This document shows, piece after piece, positions 21,508 to 32,160 of a stretch of DNA of 64,000 nucleotides. The stretch's first letter is position 1. Each line of letters starts with the position of its first letter. The DNA is taken from NCBI GenBank assembly GCA_009760855.2, contig WPIO01000157.1, positions 124,001 through 188,000 of the forward strand, read 5' to 3'. The notes under the pieces are model-generated. The model worked only from the letters and a program-made list of their open reading frames with translations. It was not told where the DNA came from and did not search any database. A program made the position numbers and the translations under genes. Source of the DNA: Cristatella mucedo (lineage: Eukaryota > Bryozoa > Phylactolaemata > Cristatellidae).

Positions 21508-24366
21508 CTACGAGTTGCTGCTGCCTCCGGCAGGGTGGCGACCCGTGCCATCGCCTGATGCCGAGCGAGGGCGGCGGCTGCCACTACGTCGGCGACTGTG
21601 GTGGTGCTGGCTGCTGCTACAACCGCCCTCGTCATGGTGTCGACGGTGGCTGCCGCCGTGGTGGTGACTGTGGCGGTGACTGTGGCGGTGACTGTGGCTG
21701 TGCTTTTTGTGCCACTTCGTCCTGCCCTCGCGGCTGCTTCGCCTGGACCCGGTGCTGCGGCTACCACTGCGGTGGCGGCGATGGCCACCGCCATCCCTGC
21801 CGTGCACGAGGCCTTCTCGGTCGCAGCAATCGCCTTCCTCGTCGACGAGACGCGTCGAACTGCGCGCCCCGTCGACTTCCCCGTCCCCTCCGGCAGGGCG
21901 GCGCCGATCGTGCTCGCCGAAGCCATGGCCAGCCCGGTCGGGACGAGAGCCCGAGCGACGACGGCTGCAAAGCCGCCTGCCGTCTCGCTCTGACGACGCA
22001 TTGCTTCGGTGCCGGAGGACGGCGCTGCTCGTCGCAGCGTTGGTGGCAGTGTCGGTCGCCACAGTCGAGTTCCTGGCGACAGCAGGCATCAGTGGGCTTC
22101 GGTTGCTCTGACGTCGGCTGTCACTCACCCACTCGCGGGTGCGGCTGCTGCCACTACTGACATGCCCTTGAGCAGGCATCAGTGGGCTTCGGTTGCTCGG
22201 CCGTTGGCTGTCACTCACCCACTCGCGGGTGCGGCTGCAGCCACTGCTGCCACGCTCTTGGGTGGGGCAGCGCCGAGGACGGCACGAGCTGCCTGCCCAA
22301 CCGCTGCCGCTGCTGCTGCTACCGTCGCTTCTGCAGCCTTTCCGGCGACCGTGGCTACAGCTGTGGCTGCCGCAGTGGTGACAATGCCGAGTGCGGGCCG
22401 ATCTGGTCATGGATGACTCGTGTCGATGCGATCGCTGCCCGCCGGCTGACGATAAGGCCAAAGAAGAAGAAGAAGAAGAAGTCGACGCGGCAGACGAAAC
22501 GAGCACTGCGGTGGGAGTGCTGCGGCGTGGGCGGCTGCTGCGGCGGCTACGACGGCCTCGAGCGAGGCTCCGAGAGCGGCTTCGGCGACCATCGCTCTCT
22601 GACGAAGACAGCACGACCGGAGTGCGGTCGCGCCACGGCTTTTCCACTTTCACCACAATTATATCCGAGTCGTCGTCATCATCGACACTGCCCTCGTTAC
22701 AGCCTCTGCCGGGGGCAGTGACAGCTGCCATACCTGCTTCAGCTGCTGCACCGGCTGCAGCGACCACCTGCGGCTCCAAGCGTCCGGGCGCAACGTCAGC
22801 AGCGGACGTCACAGGTGGCGGCGTCAGCCGCGATACCTGCCCAAAGATGACCGACGACGGTGCACGCGACGAAGCTGCTGCTACGGCGGCGATGGCAGTC
22901 GGGCAAGCACGGGCGCAGCCACCGCTGGGATGCGCCACAGATGCCGCCGCCCGGTTTGATTGGTCTGCCGGCGAAGCCAGGAGCAAGCTGCTGCTCTCGC
23001 CGAGAGGCTGCAAGTGGGCATCAGCGACGTCACGCTGCCGAGAAGCCGGCGGCGGCGGCAAGGCTCCAGCGATCCACCGATGCTGCTGCGGCCGAAGGCT
23101 CTCGGAGGGGCGGACATTCGGACGCGCCGGCAAGCCGAGTCGTGGCGGCTGTGGCTCGGCCTCCTCGTCGTCGTCGTCGCCCGAGCTGTCACTGATGAGG
23201 CTGATGGCAGAGGCAGCGACAGTGGCAGCATTGCTACGGCTGGCAACAGGCTCCTGCGACGGCAGGACGGAGGCGGTGGCGGCAGTGACTGACGCTGTAG
23301 CTGCCGATGTGCCTTGCTCGCGGCTGCGGCCGGCAGTGGCTGCCACGGCAGCACCGAAGACCAGCTGGAGGCCCGCCGCCGCCGTCGGCCCGTAGGCTAG
23401 CATGGGTGGCATCGATGGCTGCGGGTAGACGGCATGGCGGTCGAAGGCCGCCATGTCGTAAGGGCAGCGAGCGAAAACCAGGAACTCGTGCGCGAACATG
23501 TCCGAGTGACGACCGAGCAGAGGCTGGAGGCGCCGACGAAACTCGGGCCCTCCGATCTCGTGCTGGCGCACGAGATCCAAGATGGCCTCCATGACTTGCG
23601 GATGGGCGCGATCAGGGTCGTCGTCGTCGCCGACGAGCAGCGCACTCAGCTCACGGCTCAGCCACGGCGCCAGCCGGTACACGCACGCCGGATTGGCGCG
23701 GAAGAATGCCGGTGAAACGTCGCGATAGCGCACCTCTCCGTTCACGGACATGACGCGCTCGCAGCGCAGATCGCTTCGATAGAGGTTTCGGCGGAACTCC
23801 ACGGATGCCGGCGGAGCCTGCCGTGCCGCCGGCCAACGGCTTCCCACGCCGGTCGGCAGCAGGTCGCGCAACGTGCCCCGTCGACTGGCCTGCCCGTGTC
23901 GGTGCGCGGCACGAAGCAGCTGCATGGCTCGAAGTCCGTCCCACGTGACCGGGGGCAGGCTCGCTCGCCGCCAGCCGCTGCCGGTCGGCCCCGAGGCGGA
24001 GGCGGCAGCACGCTGCTGCTGCTGCTGCTGCTGCTGCTGTGGTCGGGGCACCACGAGGCGCTCGTCTTCGCCCGAGGCACTGACGTGCATGATCGAGTGG
24101 AACTTTTGCTTGCAAAGCGGACACTCTGTCTTCACTTTGGCCCACTCGACCAGACAGCCGTAGCAAAACGGGTGTGGACAGCCGTCGGTGTATGCAACGT
24201 CAGCCATGCGGCTCAGGCATATAGGGCACTTGGAGTCGGGCGAAGGCGGGGGTGTTCCTGGCGTGTCGGGAGACGCAGGAGGCGGGATGCTGTGGTGGCT
24301 GCTGGGCTCGAGCATCGCACCTGCTCCTGCATCGCTCCCCACTGCCAGAGCGTCACTTCTCAGCAT
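21508..24366 (-). CDS. TOPORS-type RING E3 ubiquitin/SUMO ligase
   Basis: Single-exon 952-residue nuclear ligase. In known TOPORS the RING finger gives ubiquitin ligase activity and other regions promote SUMO transfer. A C3HC4 RING lies at residues 47-85 (C47, C50, C63, H65, C68, C71, C82, C85). It is followed by polyglutamine at about 110-118. The conserved central domain at about 190-310 contains FRRNLYRSDL, NPACVYRLAPWL and FARCPYDMAAFD, close to the vertebrate protein. An acidic patch is at about 388-404. A SUMO-interaction motif, DIIVVKVEKP, at about 565-577 is followed by an acidic serine run. The rest is Arg/Ser-rich with a 30-residue tandem duplication and a His/Ser-rich end. Length compares with about 1045 in human. 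Vertebrate TOPORS coding sequence is also almost all in one exon, so lack of introns does not imply a retrocopy. Start choice is the first ATG in a long upstream-closed frame. Confidence 0.94.
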   Translation of the reverse strand: MLRSDALAVGSDAGAGAMLEPSSHHSIPPPASPDTPGTPPPSPDSKCPICLSRMADVAYTDGCPHPFCYGCLVEWAKVKTECPLCKQKFHSIMHVSASGEDERLVVPRPQQQQQQQQQRAAASASGPTGSGWRRASLPPVTWDGLRAMQLLRAAHRHGQASRRGTLRDLLPTGVGSRWPAARQAPPASVEFRRNLYRSDLRCERVMSVNGEVRYRDVSPAFFRANPACVYRLAPWLSRELSALLVGDDDDPDRAHPQVMEAILDLVRQHEIGGPEFRRRLQPLLGRHSDMFAHEFLVFARCPYDMAAFDRHAVYPQPSMPPMLAYGPTAAAGLQLVFGAAVAATAGRSREQGTSAATASVTAATASVLPSQEPVASRSNAATVAASAISLISDSSGDDDDEEAEPQPPRLGLPARPNVRPSESLRPQQHRWIAGALPPPPASRQRDVADAHLQPLGESSSLLLASPADQSNRAAASVAHPSGGCARACPTAIAAVAAASSRAPSSVIFGQVSRLTPPPVTSAADVAPGRLEPQVVAAAGAAAEAGMAAVTAPGRGCNEGSVDDDDDSDIIVVKVEKPWRDRTPVVLSSSESDGRRSRSRSLARGRRSRRSSRPRRSTPTAVLVSSAASTSSSSSSLALSSAGGQRSHRHESSMTRSARTRHCHHCGSHSCSHGRRKGCRSDGSSSSGSGWAGSSCRPRRCPTQERGSSGCSRTREWVSDSQRPSNRSPLMPAQGHVSSGSSRTREWVSDSRRQSNRSPLMPAVARNSTVATDTATNAATSSAVLRHRSNASSERDGRRLCSRRRSGSRPDRAGHGFGEHDRRRPAGGDGEVDGARSSTRLVDEEGDCCDREGLVHGRDGGGHRRHRSGSRSTGSRRSSREGRTKWHKKHSHSHRHSHRHSHHHGGSHRRHHDEGGCSSSQHHHSRRRSGSRRPRSASGDGTGRHPAGGSSNS
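22081..22260 (-). repeat. 90-bp in-frame tandem duplication in TOPORS
   Basis: Two adjacent 90-bp units (22081-22170 and 22171-22260) each encode 30 residues containing SRTREWVSDS and NRSPLMPA. They differ at only a few positions. The duplication lies in the low-complexity Arg/Ser-rich tail and keeps the frame. Confidence 0.95.
24013..24039 (-). repeat. CAG repeat encoding polyglutamine in TOPORS
   Basis: Nine uninterrupted CAG codons (CTG on the plus strand) between the RING finger and the central domain. A pure codon run of this kind is usually length-variable between individuals. Confidence 0.95.
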
Positions 24367-24626
24367 CTCCGAGACAGACCGGCAGACTCATGAACTGCAA
24401 CCGACACGTGACCAGTGAGCGAGTCAGGCGGAATGTTCCCAGCCCCACGAGAGTATTTGTACAAGCCAGCTCGTGAAAAATGCCAGCTAAGGCAGACCCA
24501 GAATAGGCTGAGGTAAAAATGTCCAGCACAGGCTGCTCAAACGTGAAAGACATGATAAAAAAGCTGCAGCAAGAAGTCTCGAAATGAAGCAAATGCTGGA
24601 CACACAAGAAACAGAGAGGAAGTAAG

Positions 24627-24636
24627 AGACAGACAC

Positions 24637-24667
<31 letters not shown>
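24627..24667. repeat. (ACAG)n microsatellite
   Basis: A tetranucleotide tract of about 40 bp lies some 260 bp upstream of the TOPORS start codon. The surrounding 300 bp is purine-rich on the plus strand. The minus-strand frames across it are low-complexity artefacts. Confidence 0.9.
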
Positions 24668-24670
<3 letters not shown>

Positions 24671-25639
24671 GAGGCAGAGATAAACAGCCAGGGAGAGTGC
24701 AGAGAAGGGGAGGACAAGACAGTGCCAAAAAGAAACAGGGTGAAAGAGGAAGAAAATGATATAATTGCAACTAGGCATAGATAGAGAGAGAAACAGATGT
24801 GAGAGAGAAAAGTACCAGCATATGTGACAAGGGCTACGCAGCCAGGTCGTCTACATAATATACAACGTGATGGCAAATAGACAAGTCATGTGTCAAAAAG
24901 CTTACACAGATGACTCGACTAAATAAATCTCATACATAGAACACTGTGAGGTGGCTCTACTTTATCACATATTTAGATGCTCCGCCGATGCCCGTGACAG
25001 AATTGAATACACGTAAGTCATCTATTAAGCGAAGAAAAAAGCGAAGTTGCTTCAAACCGTATTAAAATAAAACGGCACTGAACTGGCAGCGATCAAAAAC
25101 GATAGGAGCCAACTAAGCAGACCAGCCACTATCCAGTTTATGACTGCCGGTACAGTAAATGAAAGATGACGTTAGTACAGCAAATGAAAGATGACGTTAG
25201 TACAGCAAATGAAAGATGATGGTGTTAGACCGACGGCATATTCGAGGCTGCTTGCACCGAATACTTGTCAAAACAAGCAGTGACAATATGCTGATTTTTA
25301 CACGGTAACTACCCGACAAATGAATTCACGGCCGTTATCAAATTTGTTGCACCGTACCGAGTATTTTAGCTTGAGTCGGCATTTTCAAAAAATTAGAAGC
25401 ATATAGAATGGTTGGCTGAAATAGACGAGACCACAAACCAACTCCTGGCTACTACGGCACAAATAATATCCACTGGGAAGTAATCAAACCAAGCAAACGC
25501 ATGTGTAATTCATCCGAACAGAATTAGCTACGATAAGAATCAAATCCAAATCAAGTTCTAGATTGCTAGATCATACACTCTCTAGCCACATTATTCGCTG
25601 GTATGCTTCCAAAACTTAAGGCACTTGGTTAGTACAAAG
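24668..25639. other. Intergenic DNA upstream of TOPORS
   Basis: Contains the short tandem repeat at 25150-25224. No gene recognised. The TOPORS promoter should lie in or near the left end of this stretch, but no core element is convincing. Confidence 0.4.
25150..25224. repeat. 25-bp tandem repeat, three copies
   Basis: Three head-to-tail units beginning at 25150, 25175 and 25200, each with gtacag(t/c)aaatgaaagatga. The first two end in cgtta and the third diverges. Confidence 0.92.
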
Positions 25640-26264
25640 CTTCTGCGGCTTACATCTGTTACTCACTGCTTTCTGGCCTACCGGCATGTGCAATCAGGCG
25701 ATTACAGACGGTGCAAAACTCTGCAGCTAGGCTTGTCTGTCATGAGCATCGCAGTAGCCACATCACACCACTTCTCACCGACCTGCAATGGCTACCAATC
25801 AAGCAACGGATCGACTTCAAGGTTTTGTCGCTCACTTTTAGGTCACTTCATTCTTTGGCTCCAGCCTATCTCTCAGATCTACTCCCTACCAGGCCAAGCA
25901 TCGTACCATCCGCTTTCCGGAATCCAACAGTCTCCCTCTCGACCTGCGTCAGAATGTCCCCTGACCTGACAACATTTAAAAAGAACTTAAAAACATACCT
26001 ATTTAGGACAGAATTTAGTGGGTCCCTGTGATTCGTTCTTTATGTGCTTGTGCGTGCTGACACTGTGCATGCTGCCACTAACCACATTTGCATGCTGACC
26101 CTGTGCATGTCACCCCTAACCATGTTATTCATGTTGATTATCAAGCATATTACTCACCATTCAATCGAGTTTCCATTTGCAGCAAATGTAAAGCGCCGAG
26201 AAAGAGATTGAGTACTCTGAGGACGCTTTATCAAATACAAATACATTATTATTATAATTATATT
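25640..26264 (+). mobile_element. L2-like LINE, C-terminal region and 3' end
   Basis: A plus-strand truncated copy. The frame at 25711-26031 encodes the conserved C-terminal region ([49 protein letters not shown]). About 55 residues seen in other copies are missing between the SAFRNP and SLSTCVRMSP segments. The stem-loop is at about 26190-26232 and an impure ATT tail follows. Confidence 0.88.
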
Positions 26265-27057
26265 AAAGCGTTCCCGACAATACAGCAGCAGATCTTGCAA
26301 ACTACGTCATACACACCCCAAATGCGGGGAGCTCATGTAATTTCAGCAAATATATACATATAATAAATCGCATCCGGTTCAAAGAATGCTTAAAATACCA
26401 TGCACGACATCTACACGATTTTTTAGCACCTATTTGATTACGTAGCAGGGTATCTAAGCTATAAGCAAGTAATAGCCCTGCAGATAAGAGTCAGAAATTC
26501 ATAGCCCCGACTTATATCTGCACTTGTTGTAATATTAAAGCCACTAACCGTGTGAAAGCAGCCGAACCAGCCGACGCACATCTATGCGACGCCGAAGGAA
26601 CTACAACGCGACGCCAGCTGAGACCGAAAGATTCAGCAAGGTCATGGTCAATCGATTGTCAATGGCGGACAGTCATGTCCGTGGAGATAACTTAGCAGGC
26701 GACGATAACTCCGATATCGCGCTATCGGAAGGGGCCGCGATCTGTAAGGCTTGAGCTCCTACCAGAGGGTTCAAAAGTTAGATGAATACATAGAAGTAAC
26801 ATTAACTATTATTCAAAGCTACTCAGATTTCTACTTTAGACATGCTCAGAATACAAGTTGAGTATTGCCCTGCTCTCTCGCCCTATATAATGGTGTCTAT
26901 GAATTGGACTATTAGCATGCCTCCGCCAGTTCATTGGCGTTAGATAACGTCAGGAAGTAGACTCTGTGAATAAGAATTCAACGACCGTGAAGGAATAGAG
27001 CGCTTCTAATATTTGGGGAAGGGCTGGTCCTACGGCGGGCAGAATACGAGGCTCCAG
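26265..27057. other. Intergenic DNA, nothing recognised
   Basis: No coding region or repeat end identified between two plus-strand LINE fragments. Confidence 0.4.
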
Positions 27058-27601
27058 TTGGACATTGACTTCAAGGTTTTGAAGCTCACTTTTAGGTCGC
27101 TTCATTCTTTGGCTCCAGCCTATCTCTCAGATCTACTCCCCCTTCAGGCCAAGCATTGTAACACCCACTTTTCGGAATCCAACAGTCTACCAACACCTAA
27201 TACAAACCTCAAATCCTTTGGAGACCGTGCATTTAGTTCGTATGCTCCCAAAGCCTGGAACTCCCTCCCGACTTGCGTCAGAACATCCCTTGACCTGACC
27301 ACATTTAAAAAGCACTTACAAACACACCTATTTAGGACAGAATTTAATGGGTCCCTTTGATTCGTCCTTCATGTGCTTATGCGTGCTGACACTGTGCATG
27401 CAGCCACTAACCACATTTGCATGCTGACCCTGTGCATGTCACCCCTAACCATGTTATTCATTTTGTTTGCTTATCAAGCATGATATTACTCACCATTCAA
27501 TTGCATTTCCCTTTGCAGTAAATTTAAAGCGCCTAGAGAGAGATTTGAGTTCTCTGATGGTGCTTTATCAAGTGCATTATCATTATAATTATTATTATTA
27601 T
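27058..27601 (+). mobile_element. L2-like LINE, C-terminal region and 3' end
   Basis: Plus-strand copy starting abruptly in IDFKVLKLTFRSL. It remains open through the last residues of the C-terminal domain (to 27360). Then come the 3' untranslated region, stem-loop (about 27525-27568) and an ATT tail to 27601. The C-terminal frame has no stop here, so this copy is younger than most. Confidence 0.88.
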
Positions 27602-28192
27602 CCTGTTACCGGGCACACTGCAAGCAATCTGGCGGCATTTCAATTTAAGATCACATTAGCTCCACTGTCAAGTCTGCCTGCTTTCAGTTACATATCACTT
27701 GAAAATTGTTAGCTTGCTCAGAAAAGTATACCATATCCAAGCTGGTCCATGCATGTTTAATAAAGTGTCTAGACTTCGGCAATGCATTACTAGTACGTAG
27801 ATACATTTCAGGGCGTCCATTTCACCGTAGCACTAGATAAGGCAATAAAAAATAGCCTGTTGGCTTAATCGCCGTTTAATTTGAAAAAAGTGTGCTTCTT
27901 TCCGAATGCGAATGTCAGAAATACATGCTGCAACAGAGTTGAGAAATTTCATCATTCAGGAAGGTATGGAGCAATCAGAGCACAAATACAACTGTGCGTC
28001 TTCACAGAAAAATAAAAACCCAGATTGAAATTGACGATAAGTTGGCATCAGGAAGAGCATAAACTGAAAAGGTGGACCTAGAACGAATCTTTGGGGTACC
28101 CCATGCTTTGAAACCTTATTAAATGATCACAGAGCGTTGACATCTAGGCTCGAAAATCTTAAATGTTTCGCTGAAAGAAGAGTTATAATAGG

Positions 28193-28243
28193 TTGCTTGC
28201 ATAGTGTCCTAAGAGAGCTAAATCTCTATTCAGGTGCATTACA
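28193..28243 (-). mobile_element. Isolated LINE/SINE tail hairpin
   Basis: About 50 bp with the tail pattern (cctaagagagctaaatctct, then a short aggtgc segment). No LINE body or tRNA-like head adjoins it. It is a remnant of either a SINE type 1 or the LINE subfamily with the altered stem. Confidence 0.5.
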
Positions 28244-28734
28244 TTTTTTCTTGTTAAATCAATAGCCATAGGTAAATGAAATGCACGATATGATGCTTGG
28301 ACAAGCATGCAAAAATAAACATGTTTCATGATTGGGTCACTTTGCAAAAGCACACAAGAAAGCACACGGTGCCACCGGTTAGTAAAACTGCTTGCTAGTA
28401 ACAGAAACTGAATCATGCACACGTAAACGCACTAAGCACTCTGGAAAAAGCAAGTTCGCCGGGGGGTCGGGTAAGCTGGGTGGAACAGATGCGTCCCTTT
28501 TGCTGGAATTAAGCGACGGAATGTCTCATCAAGTGATGACAGAAATCAGAACTAAGATCCAGACTCTCTTTTTGCCTATGAACTGAAGGTTTAATCGCCA
28601 AAATATTTCAATTTTATGTGAGGGGTGTTGAAACACCGAAAGCAAAAGAGAGGTGGTGCGAGAGCACATCTGAGGAGAAGGTAAGTCCGATTGGGAGACT
28701 GGCACAAGCGTATGAGGCAGCTTTTCAGCTTGCT

Positions 28735-28736
<2 letters not shown>

Positions 28737-28774
<38 letters not shown>
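28737..28774. repeat. (TA)n microsatellite
   Basis: Nineteen TA units directly next to the 3' end of the following minus-strand LINE, in the place where other copies have (ATT)n. Confidence 0.97.
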
Positions 28775-28775
<1 letters not shown>

Positions 28776-28777
<2 letters not shown>

Positions 28778-30250
28778 GAACCCAATCTTTTTCTAGGCAC
28801 TTTACTTTTGCTGCTAAGGAAGCAAAATCGAATTGGTTGTGGTAACATGCTCAGCAGACAACGAGAATAACGTGGTCAGGTGTGACATGCACGGGGCCAC
28901 CATGCAAGTATGGTTAGTGGCAGCATGTACAATGCCAGTACGCATAAGAACATAGACAAATCACATAGACCAACTAAATGCTATTATAAACTATAAACAG
29001 ATGCATTTTTAGTTTACTAAATGTGAACAATTCAGGAGGTGTCGTGACGCAAGCCGGGAGTGAGTTCCAAGCTTTGGGAGCATACGAACTGAAGGCAAGG
29101 CACGGTCACCAAAGGATATATGATCTGTACGAGTATGGATAAAGAATTAAATTGCGAAAAGCTGGTGGTGACGATGCTTAGCCTGGTGGGGCAATAGATC
29201 TGATAGGTATGCTGGAGCCAAAGAACGAAGGGATCTAAAAGAGAGCGACAGAACCTTGAAGACGATACGTTGCTTTGACTGTAAGCCAGGGCAGATCGGC
29301 AAGAAGTGGCGTGCTGTAGCAACTGCCACGCTCACAACAGAAAAGCCTAGCAGCAGAGTTTTGCACCAGCTGTAAGCGCCTGAGTGCACTGGCCGGTAGA
29401 CAAGCAAGCAGTGAGCTACAGAAGTCAAGACGGGATGTCACAAATGCATGGACCAACTTAGATGTGGTATCCCTGTCTAAACGTGCCCGAATTTCAGCAA
29501 TGTCAAGTAGCTGAAAGTAGTCAGATTTGATTGTGGATCTGGTGTGGTCGTTTAATGAAAGGTCACTTTGCAACGTGACGCCTAGATTTCGTGCAGATTC
29601 AACAGGAGATACGCTGGCAAAGCCGATTTTGAGCATTAGCCTTTCCAGTTTCTGAATCCCACTTCGTTTGCCCATAACTAGTAAGTTGGTTTATCCCCAT
29701 TCAATTTAAGGTTTGCCGCCATCCATGTGCGAATGTTGTCAATATATGCAGCAAGGGAGTTGAGAGAATTTCACGTACTGGGGAGCTGGGAGGGATCAAA
29801 TCAAAGGTACAACTGAGTGTCATATGCATTGAAGTGGAAGCCTAGATTGTGCCTGGCAATCACATCGGCAAGAGAAAGGGTATAACCGTGAAAAGAACTG
29901 GACCAAGCACAGAGCCCTGATGGTATCCTATATTTCAGAGGTTCTTTGGATGATCTTTGTTCATTCACATCAATTTTTTCTGGAGTCTTCCACTGAGATA
30001 GATAAATAAATAATAAATACTAGCTGATTAAACAGCCTCTTTTTGTATAGCGACAGAAGAGCCTTCAAGGCTATCACCACCGCTTGCAGTAGCGATAAAG
30101 GATCGCCCACTGCAGGATTCGAACCCACGACCTCGGGGCCGAGATCGTGAAAAGCAACCGCCTTACCTAGTGAGCCATTACGGCTCAGGACCTGAACCAT
30201 TGCAATTCAGCACAAGTGATGCCTAGGCAAGATGAGAAGCGCTTAAGAAG
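28776..30250 (-). mobile_element. L2-like LINE with (TA)n tail and nested SINE
   Basis: Minus-strand copy from the 3' stem-loop (about 28776-28805) through the C-terminal domain (29235-29675 holds [20 protein letters not shown] and LQLVQNSAARLFC) to the reverse transcriptase region near 29990. A SINE interrupts it and about 60 bp more follows. At the catalytic box (about 29811-29845) the codons that give ADD in other copies read as Ala-Tyr-Asp, so this copy is inactive whatever its other lesions. It abuts the next LINE at about 30250. Confidence 0.85.
30001..30186 (-). mobile_element. tRNA-derived SINE (type 2), nested in LINE
   Basis: Minus strand. The head near 30186 has an A-box-like segment, and a B box GGGTTCGAATCC is at about 30115-30126. 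The body is the same as at 20060-20228 and ends in cgctatacaaaa and then an AT-rich tail of taaa-type repeats. Removing it rejoins the LINE as gagata plus ggacctg, so the insertion site is precise. No clear target-site duplication is visible. Confidence 0.85.
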
Positions 30251-32160
30251 GACTTAATAATAATAAAAATAATTCACTTGATAAAGCGTCCTCACAGAAC
30301 TTAATCTCTCTCTACGCGCTTTACATTTGCTGTAAAGTGAAATGCAATTGAATGGCAAGTAAAATCATGCTTGAAAAACAAACGAAATGAATAATATGGT
30401 TAGGGGTGACATGCACAGGGTCAGCATGCAAATGTGGTTAGTGGCAGCATGCATTGTCAGCACGCATAAGCACATCAAGGACGGATCACAGGGACCCACT
30501 AAATGCTGTCCTAAATAGGTGTGTTTTTAGGTTCCTTTTAAATGTGGTCAGGTCAGGGGATGATCTGACGCAGGTCGAGAGGGAGTTCCAGGCTTTGGGA
30601 GCATATGAACTAAATGCACGGTCTCCAAAATATTTAAGGTTTGTATGAGACTTGGTGATCGATAGTATCAAAAGCTGCCAAAAGATCGAGCAAAACAAGC
30701 AGAGAAACTCTACCCATGTCCTCATTCCTAAGTAGGTCGTTGAGCAGCCTTAGCAACTCTGTGGAGTTGTTAGCTCTGAAACCAGACTGGAACTTACTAG
30801 CAATGTTTGAAGTTTCAATATATGAGTTCAGCCGATCTGCCACGACTCTTTCCAGCGTCTTTGATGGGAATGGTACAACGGAGACTGGGCGGAAGCTGCT
30901 CAAGTTCTCTTGGTCTAGTGTTGCTTTCTTGAGTAGAGGCCTGACTACAGCCTCTTTAAAATTTGCTGGGACATAAGCTGAGGCTAATAACATATTTATG
31001 ATGTAAGTTATGCACAACAGCATCAGATATATACATCGTAAAATCAGGACAGTGGGAATAGGGTCTAGTCCAGAGGACTTGTTGTCTTCATTGATTGGGA
31101 TATGAACTTGAGGACGAGGTCACCAGTGACCTTTAATGTTGACATGTAGGTGCTGCATTGAACGGAGGGACAGGATTCCAGGGCGGGTGCTGCCATCCTA
31201 GGTATGGACTCCCTGATCTTGTCTATCTTGTTGATAAAGAAGCTAGAGAAGCGATCAGCTAGATCATCACAGGGATCGCTAGGTAAGGAGCTAACCTGGG
31301 AGAGGTTAAGGAGATGGTTGATTGTCGCAATCAGCTTCTTTTCATTGTGGATCTGTGATTTAACCATTGTTTTATAGAAACTAGACTTGGCCTTTGCTAG
31401 GATTGATTGGCATGATCTACAGTAGTCCTCGTATGCCTGTCGATGGACAGTGAGTCCTCATCTTGTGCTCTTTTTTTTCAAGCTTGGACTTAGTAGCCCA
31501 TGCTAGTTTAAGATTTTGTGATAAACCACGGGCCGTCTGGGCGAGTATGCACAGTGTGCTTAGTCAGAGGTGCAAACTCGTCGAGAAAGTCAGCTATTAT
31601 CGTGTTATAGCAATCTACCAATGATGACAAGTCGGAAGGGGTATGGATCATCAGAGGCAAAGCTGATATTCTCGCACGGACAGCATCGACGTTAAGGGTC
31701 TTGGGGTTTCGCGATTCACAAGTTATTTTAGAGGAGAATGTGGGCACACATTGTACACTGAATGAGATATGCATGTGGTCAGACAAGCAGGATTTGGTAA
31801 TAATTTGTGATGACGAAGTGCAGTTTTAGGAGAACATCTGGTCGAGTTTGTAACCCTTGGTGTGAGTAGGGCAATGCACATGAGCTACAAGTGATAATGA
31901 GTCAGTCAGTCCACGAAATTCAGTGCTGAAGGCGTCATATAAGTTATCAAAATGAATGTTGAAATCACCCATAGTTAGAAAAGGTCGATTTCTTGCAAAT
32001 AGAATTGAAATGAGTTCAAAAAAATCTGAGAAAAAGGAGGACTTGATACCAGTTAGGTGATAGACTACTGCCACCATCGGTAGCTTGTTGTCTGGTGAAA
32101 TCAAGAAAATAGATTCGAAAGACTGCTTCGAGGTACTGCAAATGGCTTGAAGCCGTTAAT
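30251..32160 (-). mobile_element. L2-like LINE, longest copy, with endonuclease remnant
   Basis: The only copy here reaching into the APE-type endonuclease. Minus-strand frames run from 32104 (MVAVVYH, then GDFNIHFD near 31943-31972, then CPTHTKGYKLDQ) to 31508-31786 (start SDHMHISFSV, matching the SDH catalytic segment). A linker follows, then the reverse transcriptase N-terminal half at 30634-31023 (VVRPLLKKATLDQENLSSFR, LLDLLAAFDTIDH). The reverse transcriptase core is deleted at about 30650, joining straight to the end of the C-terminal region. The 3' stem-loop (about 30285-30325) and ATT tail are present. Frame breaks separate the pieces. Confidence 0.88.

Noticed and set aside
22391-23395. 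334-codon plus-strand frame opposite TOPORS, and several frames of 110-200 codons nearby
   Set aside because: They are antisense shadows of a GC-rich coding sequence. They show no domains, and the minus strand encodes a clearly conserved protein.
24637-24668. CRISPR-like short repeats
   Set aside because: It is a simple tetranucleotide tract without spacers, in an animal genome.
24353-24876. Minus-strand Cys/Leu/Ser-rich frames of 77-141 codons upstream of TOPORS
   Set aside because: They arise from a purine-rich tract and the (ACAG)n microsatellite. Hydrophobicity here is compositional.
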